Part shown: positions 1 through 11,600 of the stretch, piece after piece
Layout: each line of letters opens with the position of its first letter
Position numbering within the stretch: the first letter of the stretch is position 1
From: Paragorgia papillata
Taxonomy: Eukaryota > Cnidaria > Anthozoa > Scleralcyonacea > Coralliidae
Direction of reading: 5' to 3'
Assembly (NCBI GenBank): GCA_035771165.1
Contig: JAWNZC010000351.1
Span: 9,197,501 to 9,261,500, forward strand
DNA: 64,000 nt
Translations under genes and position numbers: made by a program
The notes under the pieces: model-generated
Database searches by the model: none
The model's input: only the letters and a program-made list of their open reading frames with translations
Told to the model about the DNA's origin: nothing

Positions 1-333
1 TGCAGCAGAAAATTATTTGCACTCAGTTATTTGCATGTGAATTAACCAATCAGAATGCGGGATAGAGACGAAATGAATGATAAAGTTAAATATCGGCGTG
101 TGTGTGCTTTCACGTATTGTTCATACGTTTGGTAGACGTTTATTTTTTTCGTTATTCATGTGTGACAAGCTTAACTTCCAACATTATAGTTTAATAAAGA
201 CGTTTATTACTTGGCATGTGAAAAGAAATTTGTGCAAGCGACTCCACAAAACAAACAGGTAATTAATTTCTTTTTGCTGTTTTTGTATCTACTGCGCATG
301 CGCGAGTAGATACATTGCTGTCGTGCTGTTAAA

Positions 334-512
334 TTAAGTTAAGTTAAGTTAAGTTAAGTTAAGTTAAGTTAAGTTAAGTTAAGTTAAGTTAAGTTAAGTT
401 AAGTTAAGTTAAGTTAAGTTAAGTTAAGTTAGTTTAGGTTAAGTTAAGTTAAGTTAAGTTAAGTTAAGTTAAGTTAAGTTAAGTTAAGTTAAGTTAAGTT
501 AAGTTAAGTTAA
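334..512. repeat. (TTAAG)n pentamer array
   Basis: About 36 units of AAGTT/TTAAG, one interruption at about 431-437 (AGTTTAGGTT). Confidence 0.95.
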
Positions 513-1547
513 CAAAAGAATGCCTTCGGAGCCAATCAAAACATATAATTAAACGATTGACTGACGACAAACCGCCGAAGCCAAAATTGTAAACCAAGTA
601 CTTCATGTAAATCAATGCTATGGCAGCATGAGCGAAATCAGTTCAAGGAGCGAGAATATTTATTTCAAGAATAGAAGTTTTTACAAGCTTGGTAAGTATT
701 TTAAGTCTGAATCGTAGTCAGTTTTTAAATGTGATGTACTATAGACGTTATTGGAATGATGATAAGTTTTTGAAAGCCTCTTAATAGTCTTTGGACAATT
801 TCATATTCAGACGAGGCAATTTATATGGCCAACATGTTTACATGTATTCAGCAGTCTGATCGAGCTTTGTGAACTGACAAGGCTGTGCATTGCTGAACAG
901 AAATGAAATTTTCTTCTAAGAAAACAAAACTAGCTTCATGATCAAGCAACAATGTGCAAAACTTCAAACTTGTGGTAGGCCACGAGCGAAATTATTTATA
1001 TGCTATTAAATAAGATATTGTACAATAGTCAATTCAAATGTCAGTGACAGGCTATGTAGAGAGTGTGAAACCAAAACGGCAAGTCTTTATATTTATAATG
1101 GGGTAATTAAATTGTATGCTGCAGTTGTCAATGTCATGCGAAAATTTATGACACGAATGCCAAATATTTATTCTACCTTTTACTGCATGCATCCATATAC
1201 AGTATACGTCTATACTCTTGAAGAACAATTAATGTATATAGTTGCTAAGTTGCTTTCATAACTTTGATGACAATTGCTGGAGATCTTCGTTCACAACTTC
1301 ATTATTTCTAAACTTTACAGCAGTCATACTTCAGATGCTTGTTATCTCAAACGATTCCTTTACCAACTGGATTGCATTATTATTTGACAAATTGTTGCAA
1401 CAAAGTTATTTAAATACTTTAGTCAAATTTTGTGAGTTATTGGTGTACTGTATTAAAATGTGATTGGCCTACTAAACAATAACCATACTTTATTACCATG
1501 GGCTTTAAATAGTACCATAGCTTTAATAGTCAAGCTATTATCACACT

Positions 1548-1740
1548 GCCTCTCACCACGAGGACCTAAGTGGAGCCCAATTTGATTGAGTTAATATTTG
1601 AATGGGTGACCATGCACATATCTGCATGGGCTTGAGACTCATGCTTCTGTGCCGGATATGAGTAGAGTTGTTAGTGCTCAGTCTCCTGTGCTTTGCTGGC
1701 TTTACTCTGAGTTCCTTTCTTAAGGTCAAAAGATAGCATG
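1548..1740 (+). mobile_element. 5S rRNA-derived SINE (degenerate)
   Basis: CTGCCTCTCACCACGAGG then GTTAATATTTGAATGGGTGA matches the conserved 5S segment GTTAGTACTTGGATGGG(A/T)GACC. Followed by GAGTAGAGTTGTT and CTCCTGTGC-type body shared with the other copies. Confidence 0.6.
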
Positions 1741-1882
1741 GCTAGCATCGACAAAAATCTTGTTCAGCTCTGAATACAAGGTCACTACAAGTACATACAG
1801 TAATTACAACATTGTTTTTACCATAGTAGCTATAGGCATGATTGAATGCAGTAGATACATGCATGTCTGGACATGCCTATTT
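1736..1882. repeat. Dispersed repeat, copy 1 (inverted partner at 63418-63528)
   Basis: AGCATGGCTAGCATCGACAA, AAATCTTGTTCAGCTCTGAA, TACAAGGTCACTACAAGT, GTAGCTATAGGCATGATTGA, ATGCAGTAGATACATGCATG. Starts immediately after a 5S-SINE remnant. Confidence 0.65.
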
Positions 1883-2153
1883 TTTTAATATTTTGAATTG
1901 CAGTTACGTATAGTCGGGTACAATACCTTCTTAGTTGTATTATTTTGTTAAATCATAGTCTGACTCGACTATGCTAAATATATATAGGTATTATCAAAAC
2001 TAATCTCGGCAGTTTACAACCTTTTCATGCACTTTGCTCATGCGAAATATATATTATCTACATCACAAATGCACAATCAATCATAGCACTGATTGAAAAC
2101 CATCTGGTTTGTAAGTTTTTTTTCTGAGAAAAAAATCGTTCTTTTTATTTTAG

Positions 2154-2243
2154 TTTTACAAGAACAAGCTTAAAGAAATTGAAGCAGGCTATGTTGCTGC
2201 ATGGTCAAAGGCGTATGAAGCCGCTTTTAAGGTTTTCCAAGGA
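2154..2243 (+). CDS. CACNA2D: alpha-2/delta exon A1 (VWA domain)
   Basis: 30 codons, phase 0 on both sides, between TTTTAG and GTAAGT. It reads [20 protein letters not shown] and on to FKVFQG, the amphipathic helix before the MIDAS-aspartate strand in family members. It is the first exon I can place in this window. Confidence 0.75.
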
Positions 2244-5200
2244 GTAAGTATATGCGCTTGTGCACTTCAACACGCATGGACGCGTGCATGTATCTCCGTT
2301 ACTCCGTATTTGTTTGCTTTTTTTATGTTCAACTTTAGGTCTAGCTAATATGAAGGTTTCTAAAATAGGTTGCATCTTACGCACGCTGTGATTGGTCAGT
2401 TACCGTGTTTATATGAGGCTATGCAAACACGGTTGTGACGTCACGGCACATTTCTTACCCTTATTTCATAAAAGAAATAGAAAATGGATGCCCTGTGTTT
2501 ATATAACCTGATGCAAACACTCGAGTGAGTTTGGTGTTTTTTTTTGGAAGTGAGTTTTCGAATTCTCCCAACTGTTTCCAATTCTCGTGTTTGTATCAGG
2601 CTAATAAACACGGACAGCTATTTTCTATTTCTTAAATAGTATTTGTCTGTGTTTTTGCTTCTTTAACTTCTTAATTCAGAAATTAGTCAAAAATATGTTA
2701 CCAAATTTCAGATTGCGGTTGCTTCCCTAACAATGTAGCATAAAACCACTATTTTCTATATAGTGCAAAATTTATCGCAGATTTCATGTTGATTCATGCT
2801 GAATTTCTGACCGAGAGTTACTTTGTGAAAAGTTAAAACGTGTAAAATCAAAAAAATTACACTAGACGGCCGATGTATCGGACACTCGTGGGTTGAAGCT
2901 TAATGTTTCAGTTAAATTTTTTATTACCAAAAGATGCATGATTAATGTTTTATAATTTCTGCACACAACTTCACCGAGAACGTTTTGGAGATTTAGCTTT
3001 TAGTGGTTTAAATGTAGAAGCTTTTACCTTCATAAGCTTCAAAACTCACATTTCCAACTCACTAAAACTGTTATTATTATTTGTGGTCTCCTGCTAGGAC
3101 AAAACTGAAGCCAGTTATCTAGCACCATCGCCGAAAAAAGCAACTTGTAATGAATTGTACTTAAGTGTTTACCGGAGTCATGTATAAATCGTACCTGTGT
3201 TAATTCATTCGTTCGTTCGTTCGTTCGTTCGTTCGTTCGTTCGTTCGTTCGTTCGTTCGTTCGTTCGTTCGTTCGTTCGTTTGTTTGTTTGTTTGTTTGT
3301 TTGTTTGTTTGTTTGTTTGTTTGTTTGTTTGTTTGTTTGTTTGTTTGTTTGTTTGTTTGTTTGTTTGTTTGTTTGTTTATGTATAATGTACATGAAGTAA
3401 GTTGAATCAGAAGAAAGAAACTGAAGAAGCTTGAAGGGTTCTAGCTATCAGGAGGATATTAATTTCCTGCGAGGATAATTTTAGTGTTCTCTAACTCCGT
3501 AGGTTCATTATCGCATTGGTAGAGAGTAACTTCAAAGTTGTGGAATGAAATTTCGTTCTAATAGAATAGGAAATCGTGGCTTGCTTTTTTAACGTTTTCT
3601 GCAAATGAAAACACCAACAAACAGCAACAGCCACAACGACAACAACAATGTCAGTTACAACTAGCAATAACCAACAACAACAACGAGGGAATACGACAAC
3701 GATCAGCAACACCGACAACATGCAAGGACAAGAACAACGACAACAATTTCAACAACAGCAAACACTGATCGTGGTAATGAACATGACATTCCTTTCTTTG
3801 ATAAGTGTTTTTCTTTTATTCCTGAAGGATGTTGGAGCCAACTGTCAAAAGGTCATCATGGTCTTCACCGACGGGCCTACTGAGCGATCGTCAGGCGTTT
3901 TCGAATCATACAATAAAGATAAACAGGTTTAATTAATTTTTTTAATGACATTACTATTAATTTTATTAATTTTCTGACATCACAATATATAAGAAATGGT
4001 TCATGGTTTGGCGTGCTCCATCGAGTTTTAGTATCAACCAACTCGTGGTCTATTACAAATCCGGCTTTCTGATTGGCTGAGCTACCATTGTCTATTGGTG
4101 ATAGACCATGGTAGCGTTATCCAATGATAAACCTTCTTATAGCTGGAATACTCTTATTCTGACCAATCAGAAGCCACGGCATATTCACGCCGCAAGCAAA
4201 ACCTGGAAACTAGGCTAAAAAATCAAACATGGCGTCTGCTAAAATTTTTGTACGAGTGAAGAAAACATTGGGTCGAAAGTAATGGAAATATATTCAGTCT
4301 GACATTTTCGAATAAGAAAATGAATTCGCTTATGCCTATGGAGTATATCTACACCAAATTTGAGGCAAAGTAGTTACAATCTTGTGTTTTGTGAGCGATT
4401 GTTTACCATACGCCATCGAACTGCTCTGCATTATGTATGGGGAGACTTCTGCAAACAAAAAGGTAAAACTATCTGAACATTTAGAACAATGTTTGATAAG
4501 ACTTCTTTACGTTAAAGAAAAGTTGTTTATGGTTGATACTAAATTAGACAACTCGTCCTCGTTGTCTAATTGTTAAATGGATGCACGCGGGAAGTTCGGA
4601 AAGCACGAAAAAAGCGTAAGAGTTGGTCGAGGCGTAGCCGAGTCTAGTTTTTTTAGTGCTCTCCAACTTCCCAAGTGCATCCATAACTCAATGGAGCACG
4701 CCAAACCACGAACCATTTCTTTTATAACAGAGAATCAGACACAAAACAACGGAAAACTATTTATTTCGCTGATTAAAAATGAGTTTCTCATTACGTTTGA
4801 AATTGCCGTGCTCCATCGAGTTTTATACAATAAGCTAAATGTTTTGCACGTTTTCATTGGTCGAGAGCCATGATCTATTACTGGACAGATGCACGGATTT
4901 CGTCACAACTTGTTCTGATTGCTGTGAACCAATGAAAATCGCCACTCTAATGTCACGAACCAATCATATTGCTTGTTTTGTATAGATCATGGATCACATT
5001 AGATAGATGGCGTGCTTTATCTTTTTCAATGCCCCGGAAGTTCGGCGGGAAATTCAATAAATCTTATCAAAAGTTGTTTTTTTAAACTTTTTTATTGTAT
5101 AACTCGACTACGTCTCGTGGGCCACTTTTTTGTTCTTACCACGTTGTGACGTCATCTGTGCATCTATAACTGAACAGACAACGGCAAAATGGAATCTATT

Positions 5201-6908
5201 TGTTAAATGGAGCACGCATAGTAGCCAATCAGAAACGCCGTTGTATTACATCTATGTTATAAATATATACATATTGCGCGAAATTCATTACATCTATGTT
5301 ATAAATATATACGTATTGCGCGAAAATTCACACGATGGTGTAAACTTTCCGGGGGGTAAACTTACCAGGTTTAATGACATACATACTTGTCGTAGTTGAA
5401 AGGCTAAAACCAGTAAAAATGTGAAACACTAGTATCAGTCTTTCATATACGACAAATATTTAAGTCCTAAAGAGCGATAACAGACAGGTTTGTACCTTAT
5501 CTATGGGTATTTCTTGAAAGACGTGTAAAATCCTGGTGCATTATTAATATATCTTAATATATCGAGAATGAAAGAAGTTACCCTGCTACCCGAGCCTTCT
5601 TTTCCTTATTTCTTCGCTGAGAGACCTGAGAGAGAGAAAGAAAAGTAGGCTCTGCTGTATTCGTGTTTGGCTTCGTCCAAGATTTAGGACGAAGTAACCC
5701 GTTTAAGACCCGTTTAATCGGTTCTCGTTTTGTTTTCTGCTCTGGTTGGGACTGGGTTCGAGATTGTAACCAAGCAAATGACATGCATGCGCAATGGAAA
5801 CCAGTCACGAATACAGCAGAGCCTACTTTTCTTCCTCTCTCTCAGCGAAGAAATAAGAAATAAGGAAAAGAAGGCTCTACTCGCAGGGTAGAAAGAAGTT
5901 TCCCCCCGGAATATATTAGAATAGCACTGCGCACGCGTGGTTTTGTTTGCGACTGGCGAATACAACAATGGCGGAGAAACGCAAAGGAGCGATCAATTTT
6001 CTTCTCGAAACAACGACTTTCTAGACTTAGCTGCATGGCTAATTAAATATGGTCTGGACGAAAGGATTTATTGTCTGCCTAGCAGAAGGTGCGAATAAAT
6101 ATTAAAAGCTTTATATTCAACTTTAATATGGTCTGGCATGTTGACGATGTTGTGAAGTCGGTTTGTAGAGTGTTGTGCGCTTGAGAAGTTTTGCACGTCA
6201 GCTTAATAACAAATTCTGTATACTGGAGATTGTAGACTGTCTTCGCATTTTGATTTGGCGTTCAATAAACAGCTGTACGAAGAACCCTGGCCATATATTA
6301 AACATGAATGTACCTGCGTGAACTTAGCGCGTCATTGGGCAGACGATTCGCAAGGCGACATAACGTGAAGCTAGCGAAAGCTAGTAACATAATCATCAGA
6401 CCACCGTAATTTGTAAAAGCAACAAAAACTTATGTATCTTTACATCCACTTGGCAGATTTTAGTTAATTTTGATCTGGATCGACTGGACGTCACACGATA
6501 CGTATTAGTATCGGAATTCTTGTGATGCGCCAAGCTTTTTATGCAAAAATTTCGAGGAGTTCAAAAAGATCTTGATGTTATTAAACAGACCGGAAAACAA
6601 TAGCGAAGGGCACAAAAGACGTCATGTTTGTCGGAGTTTATAATTTTTTTTTGCGTTCTTGACAAGAGAAAATGACTCTTTAAGAATCCCTCGAAATTCT
6701 ATTTTGGGTTGTTTGTCTGAGTTTTGGCTTGTATTATTTTATTATTGGGCTTTGCTTTAGAAAATGGGCTGGCAGGTTGTGGGGCTTGTAGCTCTGTCCG
6801 TACACGTGGCAAAAATTGTGATTATCTTTGACTAGAAACTTTGCACTATCCTTGGGATCTAGTTTACTTCGTGAAATAAGGTATTCAGAAGAAAAACAAT
6901 ATGTGTAC

Positions 6909-6988
<80 letters not shown>

Positions 6989-7771
6989 CCCCCCCCCCCC
7001 CCCTTCTCCCAAATAACACCCATCTAGACGTTCATCGTTTGGTTGTAAAATTTGCAATTAAAACATTTGTAAATGGGAAATTAGCATACATTAGTCAATC
7101 AGAAGTGAGCAGAGTTTAGTGAAATGTTGTTTCACAAAAATTAAAAATAAAATAAAAAGGTAAAAACTGTCCCATTTCACTCTGATGAAGGGCTCCACTT
7201 AAAACGTCAGTTTTCCGCGTTACCAAAAAGCTCGGCAATTTACCACATTTTCACTTTGCTTTATCTAAAACACTGCCTATACGCAGCACTCTACTTTTTA
7301 AAAACTACTTGCCAAGTTCTCGCAACTCATATTTTTACACGCAAGAGATTATGGTAAACTGTAGGTATCTTTTCTTGATACGGTAAATTACGATGAGTAA
7401 CTTTAGAAACGAGTGAGAGGCTGGAGCAATCCTGCATAGCATTGCAAAAACATGTGCAGTACCAATCAAAAGAACCATCCGTAAGACACTGCCTCGTCCC
7501 CAGTCGCTTCAGATTGAGATCTGGTCGATCATTGAGGGAAGGGGAAGGGGGGGGGGGGGGGGGGGGGGGGCGTATATGGGTGCGCGCAAAGAATGACGGG
7601 AAGAGGAGAAAAGGCCCACATGGCCTTCCCATCAACCATTGCGCGCGCTCTATGCTAGTTCACTTGCTTCACAAACGCGAATTATTTTCCTAAAAATTAT
7701 AAGAGCCTGCGGAGGAGGCAGCGTAAGACACATAAAAAATATCTGAACCTTATTTAAGTTCGAATTTTTTA

Positions 7772-7802
<31 letters not shown>

Positions 7803-8571
7803 TTGAATTTATTTGGTATATTGATTCTGGTGTATTTAACATATGATCTTTAGGTTCGAGTATTCACTTATGCAGTTGGTCCTCCAGCACACAGCATAGA
7901 AGCCCTAAGAGCAATTGCATGCGGTAACAAAGGTAAGGTTTTGTACGAAAGAAACTTAGAATTGAAATATAAACTAGGATAAGCTAACACTGGAATAGTT
8001 TATAGTGAGTCAAGTTTATATAAATAGCAGACATTTCTAAGTATACATGTATTTACTAGGTACTTTGGCCTAATCGCTTTCATTGGGTGTAATTATTGTA
8101 CTTGCATGTAAGTCGGTTTGAGAAGCAATGCTTTTTTATACATAAAAAATTAAGACATTAGAATTTGTTCCAGCTAGGAATGGGGTGTAGTTTTTCAAAC
8201 GATTGCTAAAATCTTGAGACTCACTGAAGCTTGACGACAAATTTTGGAAAAGCCGCGAAAGGACTGGACGGGTCTTTTTGAGTCATCCCTTTTAACCAGC
8301 CTCGAACGTAAAATAAATGTCATTGTCTTGGGTACGCCCAAGTGGCCCAGTATGCATGTGTCTAATAAAGCACACATATCTGACAGTGTATGTTTTGCAA
8401 ATATTTTTCAGGGTACTTCTATCGAATCCCTGGTGTAGGATCGGTGAGGGATGTTGTGAAGGTTGGTTTATAGTTTTAATGTACGTGTGTTATATATTAT
8501 AAAATAAATTACGTCTCACGCGCGCTTTAACCCTTTCATGCGCATCGTTGTTGTCGGACAACTTTATCTTT

Positions 8572-8609
<38 letters not shown>

Positions 8610-11600
8610 ATTGAGAAGTCTCGGAAAGCCATGCGCGAAAGGGTTATAATGTTGATTAACCCTTTCATGCGCATCGTTGTTGTCGAACAACTTTCTCTCT
8701 TTTTACTCTGTCTAGCGCCAGATGATTTTACTCGTCAAGCGGAGAAGTCTCGGAAAGTAATGATTTATTTAACGTCGTAAGCACACGATGTGGTCGCCCA
8801 ATCATCCGAGCCAGAGGCTCTTGTTAAAAGTGCACGACATAAGCTAAGACCTAAGTGTTGATTTTACGGAGGGAGGAAAATCGCAGAACCCTGCGAAAAA
8901 CCCTCGAAGCACAGGAGAGACCAACTAAACTCTACTCACATGAAATTCAAGTTCGAGAACAGGGTTATTCCCAGACGGTCACCCATCCAAGTACTAACCC
9001 CGTCCAGCTGGGCTTAACTACAGCGATGAGAGGCAGCGCCCTAACGGCACACGCCACCCCTGCTTTCACGGGTTAATTGGTCGGTTACAGTGTTTATGTA
9101 TAGGTTATTTTGAGGCCACGAGGGGATATGTGATTTATTCACCGAGGGTGCACTTATTTTTCACATGGCGAGGTTGACAGGATTTCATAAGATAAGGAGT
9201 ACGTGGTGCGGGGGATATTAGACGGGAAGATTAGGGGAGAATATTATAGCGAGGAATAGTAGAGGAGAATATTAGAGCCTAAGGGGAATATTAGAGCCTT
9301 AGAGGGGAATATTAGAGGGAATATTAATATATTGTTTTGCCAGGGGCTATTGAATATATTCCCCGAAAAGAACAAAGGAAACCGAGGCATGTGAAAAATA
9401 AAACAAGCTATGTAAACCAGTAAGCTCTATATAAATAACTGGAGTGATATCTTTGGCTCATCGATTGAAGCTAAAGATGGCGGACATGTAGACGTGAAGT
9501 ACGTACAGTCTTATTCGTCCTCTATGAGGTATGATTTGGTTAAAACACTGTTTATATATTTTTCGGACGATGACTAGCAGGTATCACCCCAGTTATGAGT
9601 GATTTTGCTTGGTGAATATATTATGCCATTCAGCAACTGATAATAAATTATATAGGGAGTGTAATGGAAGCCAAGAATCTTTTAAAAAATGTGTCGGTCT
9701 TGATCTTTGTTTCATTTTAGGGGTATGTATCCGTGCTGAGTAGACCAATGGCAGAGAACAATACGTACGATCCTATATGGAGTAGTGTGTATGTGGATGC
9801 GTCTGTGAGTATAAAAAAAATTAATATTCTGTTTGCACGAAGCAAGGAAAAATAAAACTTTTTCTAAATTATCCTTCAAATACTTTGAGAAATGTTTTCA
9901 TTGGGCGACAACTATCTGCCAGGTGTCGATGTTCAAGATTTAGGGCTAGTTATACAAAGCCCGCGGATACTATATATACAGTAGTGTATCCGGCAGATAC
10001 AAGTCCTAGCGAGTGAGCAGTGCAATCAATGCTTTAAAAATTGAACTTAACTTTTATCTGCTGACTAACACTATCATATACATATAAGTCTCTATTCAAT
10101 AGTTGAAATTTAAATTAGGTTGTTCAAAGTACGGCTAGTTTATTATATGGCTTTGTAATATCCTGAGTTCTGATTGGTCAACGCACGGTCCGTAAAAATG
10201 CGTATCCGGACCACGGTCCGTCTTTTTCCGTATCCGGACCGCTGTCCCGGATGTTGATTTTGCTCGCGTGAATTTCTAAGGTTTTCACACTAAGTTTGAT
10301 ACAATAATTATCGAAAAACTTGAAATAGCCATATAATAAACGCTTTATTAACCTCGTTTACTCGGTCTGTATGGGAAAATATCAGACCTCGGTCTTTTTT
10401 GTACGAACCTCGCATGCGGCTCGGTCCGTCCTGTCAAGACGTCGGTCTGATATTTTCCCGTACAGACGTCGTTCTCGGTTAATAATCTCTTAGTAATTCT
10501 CCAGCTAGGAGTTATCCACCGGATAATAGGCCGGTGGCTGTGCCTCGATATTCTTAAGTTTGGCTGGACACATTTAAAGAATAAGATTTCTTTAGTGGAA
10601 ACGCAATTAAATGCGATGCAGATGTGAAATCAACTAATTTGCCCCGGAGTTAACAACCAGTTTGGTCAAAAAGGGGGGTGTGCTAAATAATGCCGTCATA
10701 TGTAGTTGGAAAAAATATAAATTTTGGAAATGTGCGAGTTAAACATTTCTGCCAGATAGATCTAGATAAGTGGACAAAAAAACTCAATTGGACTGATTAC
10801 TCTCAGTCATTCGTTACGGAAATATTGTTGACCAAAGTTTTTGAAAAATGCTGAAAGCATTTTTTATCTATTTTGTATCTCTAATTATACAATACCCTAG
10901 TTGCTATGCGTGTTTTCATTGGTTGTTGGCCATGATCTATTAGAGGACAGACACATGGTCACGTCAGATCACGTCAGCTGACTTGCCTTTTTCCTTCTTC
11001 ATGCCCCAAAATCCGGCACGAGTTTCGACAAAGACCTTTTAAATTTTTATTGTATAAAACAAATAGATTCCATTTTTTTGTTGTCTGTTCAGTTATAGAT
11101 GCACAGAGGACGTCACAACGTGGTAAGAACATCAGTGACCCACTCGACTGCGTCTCGTGGGCCACTTTTTTGTTCTTACCACGTTGTGACGTCATCTGTG
11201 CATCTATAACTGAACAGACAACGGCAAAATGGAATCTATTTGTTAAATGGTTCATTGTAACTCGTTTATTTTTCCACCAGCAAAGCTTCTATTGAGAGAC
11301 CATCTTTAAGAGAACGGTCTAAAACATTTCTTTTGCCCTAGTACCTTAAATTCAGCACTCAAGTCTGCCCATTAAAGGATGATAGCTTTTCTCTTAAAAT
11401 GGTAATCGACAAACTGTGGAAATCAAGTTAAAATTAAACGTCCAGGAGAAAAACAAGAAACGTTGCTAATTATTTCTTCATTTCTGCCACAACTATTTTA
11501 ATTGTCCAGTTTTTAGGCACCTCAGAAGGTCATTCTACTACAAAATAAGCGTTTAGTTGTTCTTTTGCTTTGATATACTATTGATTGAAGTGGCATTTTG

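Larger units (their letters stand above)
1..2153. other. Intron of gene 1 upstream of exon A1
   Basis: Contains the (TTAAG)n array, a 5S-SINE remnant and a dispersed repeat. No exon could be placed: the one attractive candidate (1321-1430) fails on phase. 513-1547 shows nothing recognisable. Confidence 0.5.

Noticed and set aside
334..512. Telomere-like repeat or CRISPR-type array
   Set aside because: Plain pentamer microsatellite with no spacers; no CRISPR or cas features occur in this eukaryotic sequence.
1321..1430. Possible extra alpha-2/delta exon (AVILQMLVISNDSFTNW, TTTACAG acceptor, GTGAGT donor)
   Set aside because: It ends in phase 1, but exon A1 needs phase 0, and reading A1 in the required phase hits a stop. 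The resemblance to the family's ILDTLxxNDFV is weak.
3197..3400. Repeat-peptide frames (FVRS/CLFV and TNKQ/TNER)
   Set aside because: Translations of the (GTTC)n/(GTTT)n array.
3648..3827. Gln/Asn-rich N-terminal extension of the frame containing exon A2
   Set aside because: The frame is open only because of CAA repeats in the intron; the family alignment begins exactly at the AG acceptor at 3827.
6734..7119. Poly-Gly and poly-Pro proteins
   Set aside because: Translations of a poly-C/poly-G tract without codon structure.
10974..11295. Overlapping 93-aa and 81-aa frames on opposite strands
   Set aside because: Mirror-image frames of a palindrome (same peptide motifs on both strands).
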